This document shows, piece by piece, positions 41,128-51,353 of a stretch of DNA of 54,551 bases. Origin of the DNA: an uncultured Sterolibacterium sp. (GTDB taxonomy: Bacteria > Pseudomonadota > Gammaproteobacteria > Burkholderiales > Rhodocyclaceae); NCBI GenBank assembly GCA_903930535.1, contig CAIYYX010000204.1, forward strand, positions 1-54,551, in the 5' to 3' direction. Under the pieces are notes generated by a model. It saw only the letters and a list, made by a program, of their open reading frames with translations. It had not been told where the DNA came from and made no database searches. The first letter of the stretch is position 1; every line of letters starts with the position of its first letter. Made by a program: the position numbers and the translations under genes.

Positions 41128-42393
41128 TTAGCTCTCCTCCTCATCCTTGCGCCCTGCGCGTAGGCCAAGATCCCTGAGCTTGCGATAGAGATGTGTGCGC
41201 TCAAGACCCGTCCTTTCTGCCAGGCGGGTCATGTTGCCGCCCTCGACCTTCTGGTGGTACTCGAAATAGAGGCGTTCGAATACTTCCCGCGCTTCACGCA
41301 AGGGCAATGACATCACTTCGTCGGACAAGCCTGCTCCTCTACCGGTTGTCACCGCGTCGACGGGGGCAAGGAGACGGGTGACATCTTCGGCGGCGATCTC
41401 CTCCTCCAGGGAAGAGAGCGCCAGCGACTTCACCACACTCTTCAGTTCGCCGTAACCACCCCGCCAGGCATACTGACGCAGGGCGTTGAGGGCGGAAGTA
41501 GACAGCCGCCGGGTCGCCGTCTCGCCCGCCTCGCCCAACTGCATGAGCAGATGGCTGGCAATTTCCGGAATCTCGTCGCGCAGTTCCGAGAGCGAAGGCG
41601 AACTTAGCCAGACATCGAACAGACGGGTGAGTTGCGCCTCCTCCCAGCCCTGCGCCAGCAACGCTTCTGTATCAAGCGCCGTTGCCACCACCAGATGCAT
41701 GCTGAATTTCTCCAGGCGTGCGGCTGCGAACACCAGGTTCTTCTGCTGCAGGCGATTCAATCGCCCGATCTCCTCTGCGTAAAGCACGCCGCCGGAGGCT
41801 GCCTGCAATGCTTCCAGAGTCAGGGGCAAGCCTTCGCTGGACAGGTCCAGCCAGGCCTTGCCAGGAGTATGAAGGGTGCGCGCAGCCAGTTCGACGATGC
41901 CGCCGGGTGCCGAACGGAGCATCACCGTGCGGCTCTTGTCCGCCACCTGTTCGAGACGCTTCTTCAGGTCGCGCAATGGCAGCGAACGCGCAAAGGCCGC
42001 CAGAGACAATCCCCCGACCGCTGCCGCCGGCGCTTTGGCGAGCGCCCGCTTCACCGCCGAGAGAAGCTTCTGCAGGGCGATCGGTTTTTCCAGGAAATCC
42101 ATGGCGCCAATTTTTGTCGCCTCCACCGCGGTGTCTATCGTGCCATGCCCGGACATCATGATCACCGGCATGGTGAGTTGGCCGCTGTCGGCCCATTCCT
42201 TGAGCAGGGTGATGCCGTCGCTGTCGGGCATCCAGATGTCGAGCAGAACCAGGTCGGGCCTTCCCGCCTCGCGCGCCATGCGGGCTGCAGTGGCGCTCTC
42301 GGCCAGTTGCACGTCATGACCCTCGTCGCGGAGAATCTCCGAGAGCAGTTCGCGAATGCCTATTTCGTCGTCGACTACCAATATTTGCGACAT
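41128..42393 (-). CDS. ntrX: NtrX-like response regulator with degenerate sigma-54 AAA+ domain
   Basis: A 421-residue regulator paired with the NtrY-like kinase. The receiver (1-120) is intact: acidic pair at 8-9, D52 in LLDIWMPDSDG, T/S region MMSGHG, and KPIALQKL. A Fis-type helix-turn-helix is at about 385-411 (NMTRLAERTGLERTHLYRKL). The middle domain (about 130-345) has the AAA+ layout but lost its motors. The Walker A site reads RSAPGGIVELA (160-170) with no GKE/GKT lysine. No GAFTGA loop is found. Walker B is GGVLYAEEIG (201-210), lacking the usual Asp. It is unlikely to hydrolyse ATP or activate sigma-54 polymerase, and probably acts as a DNA-binding repressor or sigma-70 regulator (inference). 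Confidence 0.85.
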   Translation of the reverse strand: MSQILVVDDEIGIRELLSEILRDEGHDVQLAESATAARMAREAGRPDLVLLDIWMPDSDGITLLKEWADSGQLTMPVIMMSGHGTIDTAVEATKIGAMDFLEKPIALQKLLSAVKRALAKAPAAAVGGLSLAAFARSLPLRDLKKRLEQVADKSRTVMLRSAPGGIVELAARTLHTPGKAWLDLSSEGLPLTLEALQAASGGVLYAEEIGRLNRLQQKNLVFAAARLEKFSMHLVVATALDTEALLAQGWEEAQLTRLFDVWLSSPSLSELRDEIPEIASHLLMQLGEAGETATRRLSTSALNALRQYAWRGGYGELKSVVKSLALSSLEEEIAAEDVTRLLAPVDAVTTGRGAGLSDEVMSLPLREAREVFERLYFEYHQKVEGGNMTRLAERTGLERTHLYRKLRDLGLRAGRKDEEES

Positions 42394-42414
42394 AGATGAC
42401 TCACCACAGATTGA

Positions 42415-44517
42415 TTATTCATTCACATCGGGAAGCGGCAGACGTATCGTCACTTCGGCCCCGCGTGGAACACGGTCGGCGATACGGATCTCGCCGCGAT
42501 GCTCGTCGATGATCTTCTTGACTATTGCCAGACCGAGGCCGGTTCCCTTGGCCTTGGTGGTAACGTAAGGCTCGAAGGCCTGGGTCAGGATCTGCGGCGA
42601 AAACCCGCCGCCATTATCCCGCACCGCAAGCAGCACGGAATTGCCCTCGCTGCTCGTTGCGACGACGATTTCCGGCTGTTTCTCGTCAGACAAGGCGTCC
42701 ATCGCATTTGCCAGCAGATTGTGTATCACCTGCCGCAACTGCGTCGCATCGCCGGCGACAATCGGCAAGTCGGGCGAGAGATCGGCTGCCACTTTCACCC
42801 GCGAAGTTTCGTAGAGCTCAAGCACTTCCTTGACCAGCTTGTTGAGGTCGAGCGGCTGCAATTGCGCCGGCGGTGTCCGCGCGTAATCGCGGAAGTCATT
42901 CACCATCGCCTTCATCGCCTCGACCTGGTTGACGATGGTCTGCGTCGCACGCAACAGCAACTCGCCCGATGCAGGGTCGAGCTTGTCTGCCAGTTTGTGC
43001 TGCAGGCGCTCTGCGGAGAGTTGGATCGGCGTCAACGGATTCTTGATCTCGTGAGCCAACCGTCTCGCCACTTCTCCCCAGGCAGCGGTGCGCTGTGCAG
43101 CAATAAGGTAGGTGATGTCATCGAACACCACGACGAGACCGCCCGCCTCGGGCAGGGTCGAGCCACGCAACAACAGCACCTGCGGCGATCCGCCGGGGCG
43201 CTCGATGTCTACCTGCCGCTGCCATTCGCCGGCCTTTTCGAATCCTTCGCGAATGGCCGTCCTGAACACATCGTGTCCCGCCCATTGGGCCAGGGATTGC
43301 CCCCTCATCGCCGAGAGATCTTCCCCGAGTATGGCGTGGGCACCCCGATTGGCGGCGCGCAGCAGGAAGTCGTGATCAAAGGCCAGCACCCCCGCCGAAA
43401 GGCTGGCCAGTACGCTCTCGAGATAGGCGCGCGCCTTCTCCAGTTCGCTGCGGTGGCGCTCGGCCTCGCGCCTTGCTTCATCGAGCTGGCGGGTCATGCG
43501 GTTGAACGATTGCGTCAACACACCCAGTTCGTCTTGCGTCTCCAGTGCGGCGCGCGGCGAGAAGTCGCCCGCCGCGACCGCCTGCGTGCCTTCCGCCAGG
43601 ATCAGCAAAGGCGCGGCCAGCCTTTTGGCCAGAAAGAAGGCCAGGGCGATCGCGGCGAAAAGCGCCAGCAGAAGCGTCAAAGTCAGGGTCAGGGTATAAA
43701 TGCGCTTCAGACCCTGCCGCCCCAGAGACAATTCCTGGTAGTCGCGCTGTGCAGCCTCGACGCTTTCGGCACTTCTCGCGATGGAGCTTGCCACCGTCTG
43801 GGTGAGTTGCAGAACCCGCGTCTCCACCGACAAGGCGTTGCCCGTCACCGGCACAAGGACACGCAGGATCAGGCCCGAAGTGGCATCGCCCTCGATCAGC
43901 GAGAGTCCGCGGCCCTGGCGCGCCTGTCGCAATTGCACAGCGCTCGGGACATCGGGAAGCAGATTGCCAAGATCGCTGGAACTGGAGGACAGCACTTGGC
44001 CGTTGGTCGACAGAAGCGTCGCCGTCTGCACCCCGGCTTGTTCGCGCAGGCGGTTCAACACGGCAGGCCTTGCCGATCCCGGATCGCCGAGGTCGAGCGC
44101 CATGCCGCGCGCCTTTACTGTCAGTTCGGCAAGCAGGCTGTCCAACACGCTGCGGCCGAGGTTGAGACCGCCTTCAAGGGCAGACTCGACACGGACATCG
44201 AACCACGATTCGATGCTGTTCACCGCGAACTGCAGAGACACGCCATAGACCAGCGCACCGGGCAAGATCGCCATCAGCACAAGCATCAGGAGCAGGCGCG
44301 ACTTCAGGCGCGAGCCGAAAACGCCCTGCCGGTATTCGCGCCAAAGGGCATGCAACTGGACCATCACCAGCCCAAGCAGGGCAACCGCAACCACGGCATT
44401 GAGGCCTAAGAGCAGGGGATAGTGGCGAGCGAACAGCGCCGTATTGGCGCTGGCTGATGCGAGCAGAAACAGAAGGATTGCGGCGACCGCAGCGGCGACG
44501 ATGGCGAGGATTCTCAT
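42415..44517 (-). CDS. ntrY: NtrY-like membrane sensor histidine kinase
   Basis: Inner-membrane kinase of 700 residues. It has N-terminal hydrophobic segments (about 5-25, 35-55 and 75-98), a large extracytoplasmic sensor region (about 100-275), then a further transmembrane helix ([20 protein letters not shown]). HAMP follows ([20 protein letters not shown]), then PAS ([20 protein letters not shown]). HisKA has H489 in [19 protein letters not shown], and HATPase has DNGGGFSP (G1) and [13 protein letters not shown] (G2). [19 protein letters not shown] is the NtrY hallmark. Its start overlaps the DUF4390 stop as ATGA, and ntrX follows after 21 bp. It probably senses nitrogen or redox state, as NtrY does elsewhere. 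Confidence 0.93.
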   Translation of the reverse strand: MRILAIVAAAVAAILLFLLASASANTALFARHYPLLLGLNAVVAVALLGLVMVQLHALWREYRQGVFGSRLKSRLLLMLVLMAILPGALVYGVSLQFAVNSIESWFDVRVESALEGGLNLGRSVLDSLLAELTVKARGMALDLGDPGSARPAVLNRLREQAGVQTATLLSTNGQVLSSSSSDLGNLLPDVPSAVQLRQARQGRGLSLIEGDATSGLILRVLVPVTGNALSVETRVLQLTQTVASSIARSAESVEAAQRDYQELSLGRQGLKRIYTLTLTLTLLLALFAAIALAFFLAKRLAAPLLILAEGTQAVAAGDFSPRAALETQDELGVLTQSFNRMTRQLDEARREAERHRSELEKARAYLESVLASLSAGVLAFDHDFLLRAANRGAHAILGEDLSAMRGQSLAQWAGHDVFRTAIREGFEKAGEWQRQVDIERPGGSPQVLLLRGSTLPEAGGLVVVFDDITYLIAAQRTAAWGEVARRLAHEIKNPLTPIQLSAERLQHKLADKLDPASGELLLRATQTIVNQVEAMKAMVNDFRDYARTPPAQLQPLDLNKLVKEVLELYETSRVKVAADLSPDLPIVAGDATQLRQVIHNLLANAMDALSDEKQPEIVVATSSEGNSVLLAVRDNGGGFSPQILTQAFEPYVTTKAKGTGLGLAIVKKIIDEHRGEIRIADRVPRGAEVTIRLPLPDVNE

Positions 44518-45137
44518 TTCGTCGTATGACCGCCTTGGGTGAATTGCCAGCGCAGCACTTTGGCTTCGACCTGCCAGTCGGCGTTGGCGATCGCATCAAC
44601 CTGGAATGGCTTGGGCAACTGCTGGCGATCGAGAGAGAGCCGCAACGCCGCCTGGTAGCTTTCCCCTGTTTTCAGCGCGGCCTTGTCGACCACAGGCAGG
44701 GCAACGATTCTCCCCAGCACCCGCAGCGCCTCATTCAGGGTGGAGAAGTTCTGGTGCAGCCCGCCCCGCGAGAGCCTGTACTGGCGCGTCAAGGCGGTAT
44801 AGGAAAGACGGTAGTTGATGGTTTTCCCGGCGATGTGCTCATTGGCCCAGTAAGAGCGGCTGCGCGTGAGATCAAACTCGAGTACGAAGTAGAGCGGCAC
44901 GCCGCGTGAAACGGCTTCCTCGAAGTGGGAGCCGAGCTCAACCTGAAAGTCTGCGGAAAGAAGATAGCTATCGTCGCCGGCAGCCAATGCGGCGTTCACC
45001 GGTTCTATATTGCCGGCGTAAGCCAACCCGGCCAGCCCGGTCAGGCCGACCAAGGCCCATACCAGCAGAGCGTGCAGCAGTTTGCGCAACGTGCTCTCAG
45101 CCGAGCTTCTGCAGCAAAGCATAGTAGAAGCCGTCAT
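44514..45137 (-). CDS. DUF4390 family envelope protein
   Basis: A 207-residue protein of unknown function. A hydrophobic segment near the N-terminus ([23 protein letters not shown]) looks like a signal peptide ending AYAG. The mature part is a beta-rich domain ([51 protein letters not shown]) of the DUF4390 family. The family nearly always sits between rsmB and ntrY in betaproteobacteria, hinting at a link with NtrY sensing (inference). The start is uncertain: the ATG at 45137 overlaps rsmB by 41 bp, and 45122 or a TTG just after the rsmB stop are alternatives. Its stop overlaps ntrY as ATGA. Confidence 0.82.
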   Translation of the reverse strand: MTASTMLCCRSSAESTLRKLLHALLVWALVGLTGLAGLAYAGNIEPVNAALAAGDDSYLLSADFQVELGSHFEEAVSRGVPLYFVLEFDLTRSRSYWANEHIAGKTINYRLSYTALTRQYRLSRGGLHQNFSTLNEALRVLGRIVALPVVDKAALKTGESYQAALRLSLDRQQLPKPFQVDAIANADWQVEAKVLRWQFTQGGHTTK

Positions 45138-46419
45138 GTTCCGCTCGCGGCGTAAGCTGAAAATCTGGAGATTCCTTCCCTGAGCCAATCGCTAGCCGCT
45201 GTGCATCTTTGTGGCGAGCCGCGAAGGCGGTTAGCTGCAGTGCATTTTCCTGCGGAAACAACGAACAGCTGCAATAAAGCATTTTGCCACCGGGAGCAAG
45301 AACGCGCCACAGCGCTTCGATGATCTCCGCCTGGGTGCGGGCAAAGCCGGAAATATCCTTTTCGCGCCGCAGCCACTTGATGTCGGGATGGCGCCGCACC
45401 ACTCCCGATGCAGAACAGGGCACATCGGCGAGAATGCGCTGGAACGGACGCCCATCCCACCAGGCATCGAGATCCCGGCAATCGGCGGCCTTCACCTCTG
45501 CCTTCAGGACCAGGCGTTCCATGTTTTCAGTGATGCGCGCGGCGCGTCCGGAATCGGCATCGAGAGAGAGCAGGTCGATATCGGCCAGTTCCAGCAGATG
45601 GGCGCTCTTGCCGCCCGGCGCGGCGCAGGCGTCGAGGACATGCATACCGTCACGCACGTCGAGCAGCGGTGCGGCGCGCTGCGCGCCCCAGTCCTGCACC
45701 GACAGGCAACCCTCGGCAAAGCCCGGAATCTTCTCCACCGACTGCGGCTTTTCCAGAAGTATCGCCGTGTCGTCCAGGGCGGACCCGGCAATGCCCGCTG
45801 CGCTTAGCGCGGCGAGGCAGGAAGCCATATCGCTGCGCCGGCGGTTGACCCGAAGCGTCATGGGTGGACGGCTGTTGCCGGCGGCGAGGACGGCCTGCCA
45901 ATCTTCTGGGTAGTTCTCTCGCAGCACCCTGATCCACCAGGCCGGATGCTGATAGTGGGCAGTTTCATCGGCAGCGGCCTCTGCCTCGAGGGCCTCCTTC
46001 TGCCTCAGATAATTCCGCAGCACGCCATTGGCAAGCGCCTTGAAATTGCCGCGGGCGATGCCGGCAGCGGCGGCCACCGCCTGATCGACCGTGGTGTGAC
46101 CGTCCTCCGGGCGAATTTCGAGGCGGTACAGTGCCGCCAGCAGCAGGGCGCGCAGGCGTACTTCCTTGAGCGGTTCGCGCAGCAATCGTCCGAGCAGAAA
46201 ATCGCCGCGGCCGTAGCGGCGCAGCGCGCCATAGGCAAGATCCTGCACCGCACCGCGGCTTGCCGGCGGCAGTTCAGGATGGTTTCGCCAGCAGGCCGCC
46301 AGCGTGGCATCGAGGTTGCGCCCGGCAATGACGGCGGCAACAGCTTCAGCGGCGAGATCGAGCGCGTAGGCGAGGGAATCGGGAGGAAGAGTGTCGGCTG
46401 GCATCGGTTTCTGCGCCAT
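45097..46419 (-). CDS. rsmB: 16S rRNA (cytosine-967 C5)-methyltransferase RsmB
   Basis: Methylates C967 of 16S rRNA using SAM. The 440-residue protein begins with a NusB-like helical domain (SRGAVQDLAYGALRRYGR, LRALLLAALYRLEI, TTVDQAVAAA). The methyltransferase domain has SAM motif I VLDACAAPGGKSAHLLEL, DVPCSASGVVRRHPDIKW (first conserved Cys) and MLYCSCSLFPQEN (catalytic Cys pair). It ends with [12 protein letters not shown], as expected. The start at 46419 (MAQKPMPADTL) is preferred; the frame is open to 46458. It heads the block rsmB-DUF4390-ntrY-ntrX. Confidence 0.96.
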   Translation of the reverse strand: MAQKPMPADTLPPDSLAYALDLAAEAVAAVIAGRNLDATLAACWRNHPELPPASRGAVQDLAYGALRRYGRGDFLLGRLLREPLKEVRLRALLLAALYRLEIRPEDGHTTVDQAVAAAAGIARGNFKALANGVLRNYLRQKEALEAEAAADETAHYQHPAWWIRVLRENYPEDWQAVLAAGNSRPPMTLRVNRRRSDMASCLAALSAAGIAGSALDDTAILLEKPQSVEKIPGFAEGCLSVQDWGAQRAAPLLDVRDGMHVLDACAAPGGKSAHLLELADIDLLSLDADSGRAARITENMERLVLKAEVKAADCRDLDAWWDGRPFQRILADVPCSASGVVRRHPDIKWLRREKDISGFARTQAEIIEALWRVLAPGGKMLYCSCSLFPQENALQLTAFAARHKDAQRLAIGSGKESPDFQLTPRAEHDGFYYALLQKLG

Positions 46420-46543
46420 CGTAGCAGACGGAGGAGGGACTAAGGCGAATGCCTGCAAGTAAAGAATCTGCCGCGTCTACTGGTAATGACATCTGAATGG
46501 AGGTAAGTTGTCACTGCTGACGACAGAAAAGGAGGGCAAAATC

Positions 46544-48271
46544 GTGGCGCGGCCAGGGATCATCAGGAAGACTGCGGCAGACCTGCGCGCTCTGCCCAAT
46601 CTCTCGGACTATGCCAAGGCCGATTTGCAGGCCGGTCTTGCCGGCTTGCCCGGCGGCGGCGTCAATATCGCCTTCGAAGCCGTGGATCGCCATGCCTGTG
46701 GGCCTCTGCGTGACCACACCGCCTTCCGTTTTCTAGGCCGCGACGGCAGCCGCAAAGACTTGAGCTACGCAGAACTGGCCAGGCTCACCAACCGCTTCGC
46801 CAATGTCCTGAGGCGGCTAGGCATAGTGAAGGGAGACAGGGTCTTCGTGCTCGCCGGTCGCATCCCGGAACTGTATCTCGCAGTGCTCGGCGGCCTGAAA
46901 ATGGGCGCCGTCGTCTCTCCGCTGTTTTCCGCCTTCGGCCCCGAACCCCTTCGCACCCGCATGCGAATAGGTGAAGCCCGCGTGCTGGTGACCACGTCAG
47001 AGCTCTACCGGCGCAAGGTGGCAAAGATACGCGAGAGCCTGCCGACGCTGGAGCATGTCCTGGTCGTGGACGAGAACATCCCCGGCACGCTCGACCTTGG
47101 CAGGCTTATGAATGAGGCCGAAGACGAGTTCGTCTGCGCGCAAACGACTGCGGAAGACATGTCGCTCTTGCACTTCACCAGCGGCACGACGGGAACGCCG
47201 AAGGGGGCGATCCATGTGCATGGCGCGGTCACCACCCATTACCTCACGGGCAAGTACGCACTCGACCTGCACCCTGAAGACATCTTCTGGTGCACGGCGG
47301 ATCCCGGCTGGGTCACTGGAACCTCCTACGGCATCATCGCGCCACTGCTTCACGGAGTCAGTTCCATCATCGATGAGGCGGATTTCGACGCCGAGCGCTG
47401 GTACCGCATCCTTCAGGATCAAGGCGTGACGGTCTGGTATACGGCACCGACGGCCATCCGCATGCTGATGAAGGCGGGCAAGGAGATGCCCGGAAGGTTC
47501 AGTTTCCCCTTGCTCCGTTTCATCGCCAGCGTCGGCGAACCCTTGAATCCCGAGGCGGTCTGGTGGGGGAAGGAGGTGCTGAACCTGCCCATACACGACA
47601 ACTGGTGGCAAACCGAGACCGGCGGCATCATGATCGCCAACACCCCCGCCTTCGACATCAAGCCGGGCTCCATGGGACGGCCTCTGCCAGGAATTGAAGC
47701 CTTCATCGTAAGGCATGAGGGCGACTCGGTCGCGGTCGTGGATGCGCCTGACACGGAAGGGGAGCTCGCCTTGAAACGCGGCTGGCCGGCCATGTTCCGG
47801 GGCTATCTCAACAACGAGGAACGTTATCGCAAGTGCTTCGCCGGCGATCTCTATCTCACCGGCGACCTTGCAAAACGCGATGCCGACGGCTACTTCTGGT
47901 TCATCGGCCGCGCCGACGACGTGATCAAGTCGGCCGGTCACCTGATCGGCCCTTTCGAGGTCGAGAGCGTGCTGATGGAGCACCCGGCGGTGGCCGAGGC
48001 CGGCGTGATCGGCAAACCCGACGAGGTGGTGGGCGAAACGGTCAAGGCCTTCGTTTCTCTCAGACAAGGATTCGAGCCCGGCGAAGAACTGCGCATGGAA
48101 CTGCTCGCTCACGCCAGGAAGCGCCTGGGCGCGGCGGTGGCGCCAAAGGAGATTGCCTTTTTGCCCTCGCTGCCGAAGACGCGCAGCGGCAAGATCATGC
48201 GCCGACTGCTCAAGGCGCGCGAACTGGGTTTGCCCGAGGGCGACACGTCGGCATTGGAAAACAGCGCATGA
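46544..48271 (+). CDS. Acetate/acyl-CoA synthetase (AcsA-type AMP-forming ligase)
   Basis: Activates a carboxylic acid to its CoA thioester via an acyl-adenylate. The 575-residue product is in the class of B. subtilis AcsA. P-loop [10 protein letters not shown] is at 212-221. The adenylate-binding [13 protein letters not shown] is characteristic of the acetyl-CoA synthetase branch, and [34 protein letters not shown] is the A8 hinge (kept here as [17 protein letters not shown]). The catalytic, acetylatable lysine is K550 in TRSGKIMRR. The start is a GTG: AAAAGGAGGG lies 8 bp before it, which outweighs a TTG at 46508. Its stop overlaps the E1 alpha start as ATGA, so it belongs to the dehydrogenase operon. 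Confidence 0.9.
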   Translation: MARPGIIRKTAADLRALPNLSDYAKADLQAGLAGLPGGGVNIAFEAVDRHACGPLRDHTAFRFLGRDGSRKDLSYAELARLTNRFANVLRRLGIVKGDRVFVLAGRIPELYLAVLGGLKMGAVVSPLFSAFGPEPLRTRMRIGEARVLVTTSELYRRKVAKIRESLPTLEHVLVVDENIPGTLDLGRLMNEAEDEFVCAQTTAEDMSLLHFTSGTTGTPKGAIHVHGAVTTHYLTGKYALDLHPEDIFWCTADPGWVTGTSYGIIAPLLHGVSSIIDEADFDAERWYRILQDQGVTVWYTAPTAIRMLMKAGKEMPGRFSFPLLRFIASVGEPLNPEAVWWGKEVLNLPIHDNWWQTETGGIMIANTPAFDIKPGSMGRPLPGIEAFIVRHEGDSVAVVDAPDTEGELALKRGWPAMFRGYLNNEERYRKCFAGDLYLTGDLAKRDADGYFWFIGRADDVIKSAGHLIGPFEVESVLMEHPAVAEAGVIGKPDEVVGETVKAFVSLRQGFEPGEELRMELLAHARKRLGAAVAPKEIAFLPSLPKTRSGKIMRRLLKARELGLPEGDTSALENSA

Positions 48272-49251
48272 ACGAGGTCTCTCTGGATCGCGAATTCGCG
48301 CTCTCTCTGCTCACCGACATGCTGCGCATCCGACGCATGGAGGAGAAGTCGGCCGAGCTCTATGGGGCGGGCAAGATCCGCGGCTTCCTCCATCTCTACA
48401 TCGGCGAAGAAGCCTGCGCCGTGGGTGTGCTGCACGCGATGGCCGAAGAGGACAACATCGTCGCCACCTACCGCGAGCACGGCCATGCCCTGGTGCGCGG
48501 CATTTCCATGAAGGCCATCATGGCTGAGATGTTCGGGAAAAAGGAAGGCTGCTCGGGCGGGCGCGGCGGCTCAATGCATCTGTTCGACGCCAAGAGCCGT
48601 TTCTATGGCGGCAACGCCATCGTCGGCGGCGGCCTGCCGCTGGCCATGGGCTTAGGGCTGGCAGACAAGCTGCAGAACATCTCCCGGGTGACCATCTGCT
48701 TCTTCGGCGAAGGCGCGATGGCCGAGGGGGTGTTCCACGAGACGATGAACCTGGCCGCTCTGTGGCGATTGCCTGTTCTGTTCTGTTGCGAGAACAATCT
48801 CTACGCCATGGGTACGGCTCTTTCCCGCTCCGAATCCCAGACAGACCTCTGCGCCAAGGCCGCCGCCTTCAATGTACCCACCCTCAGCGTCGATGGCATG
48901 GACGTGACGGCAGTGTATGAGACGGCGAAGCTCGCCGCGGAACAGGTGAGAAGCGGTCATGGCCCTTATTTCCTTGAGGTCCGGACCTATCGCTTCCGCG
49001 CCCATTCCATGTTCGACCCGGACCTCTACCGCGACAAGACCGAGATCGAGGATTGGAAAAAGCGCGGGCCTATCCACAGCTTTTCGCAAAGACTGAAGGC
49101 GCAGGGAATGCTCAACGAAGAAGGGTTCCTGGCGCTGGATGCCAGGGTCGGCGAGGAAGTTTCGGCCGCGGTCGACTACGCGGAAGCAGGAAGCTGGGAA
49201 CCGGTTGAGGATCTCCTGCAGGACGTTGTCTCTCCGGAGGCCAACCCATGA
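48268..49251 (+). CDS. 2-oxoacid dehydrogenase E1 component, alpha subunit (pyruvate/acetoin type)
   Basis: Thiamine-diphosphate subunit that decarboxylates the 2-oxoacid and, with beta, passes the acyl group to lipoyl-E2. The 327-residue protein shows [20 protein letters not shown] and [14 protein letters not shown], where the gly-rich start binds TPP. It continues with [23 protein letters not shown] and [15 protein letters not shown]. The TPP/Mg motif reads GEGAMAEG (147-154) with NN at 176-177; the usual GDG is GEG here. The sequence resembles the acetoin and heterotetrameric pyruvate dehydrogenase group. ATGA overlaps join it to both the ligase gene and E1 beta. Confidence 0.92.
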   Translation: MNEVSLDREFALSLLTDMLRIRRMEEKSAELYGAGKIRGFLHLYIGEEACAVGVLHAMAEEDNIVATYREHGHALVRGISMKAIMAEMFGKKEGCSGGRGGSMHLFDAKSRFYGGNAIVGGGLPLAMGLGLADKLQNISRVTICFFGEGAMAEGVFHETMNLAALWRLPVLFCCENNLYAMGTALSRSESQTDLCAKAAAFNVPTLSVDGMDVTAVYETAKLAAEQVRSGHGPYFLEVRTYRFRAHSMFDPDLYRDKTEIEDWKKRGPIHSFSQRLKAQGMLNEEGFLALDARVGEEVSAAVDYAEAGSWEPVEDLLQDVVSPEANP

Positions 49252-50222
49252 AGATTTCCTACCGCGAGGCCATGCGCGAGGCAATGAGGGAAGCTTTGGC
49301 AACAGACCCACGGGTATTCCTCATGGGCGAGGACGTCGGCCGCTATGGCGGATCCTATGCCGTCTCCAAAGGGTTCCTCGAGGAGTTCGGGCCGGAGAGG
49401 ATTCGCGACACGCCGCTCTCCGAACTCGCCTTCGTCGGTGCCGGCATCGGTGCAGCCCTGGGCGGCATGCGTCCCATCGTCGAGGTGATGACGGTGAATT
49501 TCAGCTTGCTCGCCCTGGACCAGATCGTAAACAGCGCTGCGGCGCTGCGTCACATGTCGGGAGGGCAATTCTCGGTGCCGCTGGTGATCCGCATGACCAC
49601 CGGCGCCGGCCGCCAGCTCGCCGCCCAGCACTCCCACAGCCTGGAGAACTGGTATGCCCATGTTCCCGGTATCAGGGTGCTCGCCCCGGCCACGATAGCG
49701 GACGCCCGCGGCATGCTGGCGCCGGCGCTGGCAGATCCCGATCCGGTAATCATCTTCGAACACGCCCAGCTCTACAATATGGAGGATGAACTGAGGAATG
49801 ACTGGCAGTGCGACATCGGCACTGCCCGGGTGAGAAGAGAAGGCAGCCAGGTGAGCCTGATCACATACGGCGGCTCTTTGCCCAAAACGATGCAGGCCGC
49901 GACAGAACTCGCTGAGGCAGGAATTTCCGCCGAAGTGGTCGATCTGCGGGTGCTGCGCCCGCTCGATTCAGAAACCATCATTGCCTCGGTGCAGAAGACC
50001 AGGCGTGCTGTCGTGGTAGACGAAGGCTGGAGAAGCGGCAGCCTGGCCGCGGAGATCTCGGCGCGCATCATGGAGCAGGCCTTCTATGAGCTCGATGCGC
50101 CGGTCGAGCGCGTGTGCAGCGAGGAAGTGCCGATTCCCTACGCGAAACACCTGGAGGAGGCGGCGTTGCCGCAGGTTTTTAAAATCGTCTCTGCGGCCAA
50201 AGCCGTGATGGGAAAATCATGA
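49248..50222 (+). CDS. 2-oxoacid dehydrogenase E1 component, beta subunit
   Basis: Partner of E1 alpha, 324 residues. It opens with [20 protein letters not shown] and [20 protein letters not shown]. Next come [41 protein letters not shown] and [18 protein letters not shown], which surround the active site. [20 protein letters not shown] then [20 protein letters not shown] complete the transketolase C-domain. Length and order are standard for PdhB/AcoB. Start and stop overlap the neighbours as ATGA, a sign that the E1 alpha, E1 beta and E2 chains are made in balanced amounts. Confidence 0.93.
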   Translation: MKISYREAMREAMREALATDPRVFLMGEDVGRYGGSYAVSKGFLEEFGPERIRDTPLSELAFVGAGIGAALGGMRPIVEVMTVNFSLLALDQIVNSAAALRHMSGGQFSVPLVIRMTTGAGRQLAAQHSHSLENWYAHVPGIRVLAPATIADARGMLAPALADPDPVIIFEHAQLYNMEDELRNDWQCDIGTARVRREGSQVSLITYGGSLPKTMQAATELAEAGISAEVVDLRVLRPLDSETIIASVQKTRRAVVVDEGWRSGSLAAEISARIMEQAFYELDAPVERVCSEEVPIPYAKHLEEAALPQVFKIVSAAKAVMGKS

Positions 50223-51340
50223 TAGCGTTCAAACTGCCTTCTCTGGGCGCCGACATGGACGAGGGCACGCTGCTCGAGTGGAGAGTCAAGCCCGGTGACC
50301 AAGTGAAGCGCGGCGACGTCGTCGCCGTGGTCGACACCACCAAGACAGCGGTCGACGTGGAGATCTGGGAGACAGGGACGCTGTTCGAGATACTCGTCCA
50401 TCCGGGCGAGAAAATTCCGGTGGGCACGGTCATCGCCACCCTGCTTGCACCCGGAGAGGTGCTCTCTCCCGGAGAAATTCCGCCCGCCAGGATTGCAGAG
50501 CCCGCAGCGACAGGAGTCTCGCAGCGCCGGCCGGTTTCACCTGCGGCGAGAAAACATGCAGAGGAACTCGGCGTAAACCTTGATCAAGTCACTGGCACAG
50601 GCCCGGGAGGCGCGGTAACGGTTGAAGACGTCATCAAAGCCGCCGGGGGGCACCCGCAGGACAAGGCAGCCGACATGCGACGCACCATCGCCATCGCCAT
50701 GAGTCGCTCGAAGCGCGAGATCCCGCATTACTATCTGTCCGAGACGATTGCTCTTGGCAATGCGGTCGCCTGGCTGTCCAAGGTCAACGCGGATCGCCCG
50801 GTGATCGAGCGCATCCTGATGGCAGCGCTGTTTTTGAAAGCCGTGGCACGCGCCGCAGGCCAGTATCCCGAGATGAACGGCTTCTACCGCGACGGCCAGT
50901 TCTCGCAGGCAGCGGCGGTGCATGTCGGCGTCGCCATCTCGCTGCGCGGGGCGGCGCTTGGAGGCGGATTGATCGCCCCGGCGCTGCACGATGTCGCGGA
51001 GAAAACGCCCGGTGAAGTGATGAAGGGCTTGAGTAATCTGGTGCAGCGTGCCAGGGCAGGTTCCCTGAAAAGCTCTGAACTATCCGACCCGACCATCACG
51101 GTGACCAACCTCGGGGACCAGGGCGTGGAATCGGTTTTCGGCGTCATCTATCCGCCCCAGGTGGCTCTGGTGGGTTTCGGCCGTATTTGCGAGCGGCCAT
51201 GGGCCTTGAATGGGGAAATCAAACTCATGCCTGTGGTGACGGCCAGCCTGGCGGCCGACCACCGCGTCAGCGACGGCCACCGCGGGGCACTCTTCCTGGC
51301 GAGGATACGCGAACTGCTTCTTCGCCCGGAAGACCTTTGA
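50219..51340 (+). CDS. 2-oxoacid dehydrogenase E2 component (lipoyl acyltransferase)
   Basis: Core acyltransferase of 373 residues. One lipoyl domain (1-78) carries the lipoylated lysine K42 in [13 protein letters not shown] short linker leads to the peripheral-subunit-binding domain (about 105-140; [28 protein letters not shown]). The catalytic domain ends with [16 protein letters not shown], where H348 and D352 are the HxxxDG active site. The catalytic domain is somewhat short (about 220 residues). It lacks the usual DFG-type start and goes straight to [22 protein letters not shown], as in small AcoC/PdhC forms. No E3 (lipoamide dehydrogenase) gene is in the window. Confidence 0.93.
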   Translation: MIAFKLPSLGADMDEGTLLEWRVKPGDQVKRGDVVAVVDTTKTAVDVEIWETGTLFEILVHPGEKIPVGTVIATLLAPGEVLSPGEIPPARIAEPAATGVSQRRPVSPAARKHAEELGVNLDQVTGTGPGGAVTVEDVIKAAGGHPQDKAADMRRTIAIAMSRSKREIPHYYLSETIALGNAVAWLSKVNADRPVIERILMAALFLKAVARAAGQYPEMNGFYRDGQFSQAAAVHVGVAISLRGAALGGGLIAPALHDVAEKTPGEVMKGLSNLVQRARAGSLKSSELSDPTITVTNLGDQGVESVFGVIYPPQVALVGFGRICERPWALNGEIKLMPVVTASLAADHRVSDGHRGALFLARIRELLLRPEDL

Positions 51341-51353
51341 TCGGAGAAACACC

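Noticed and set aside
42499-44409. Open frame of 636 codons on the plus strand
   Set aside because: It is antisense to the NtrY-like kinase and its His/Arg/Gln-rich product is typical of a reverse shadow.
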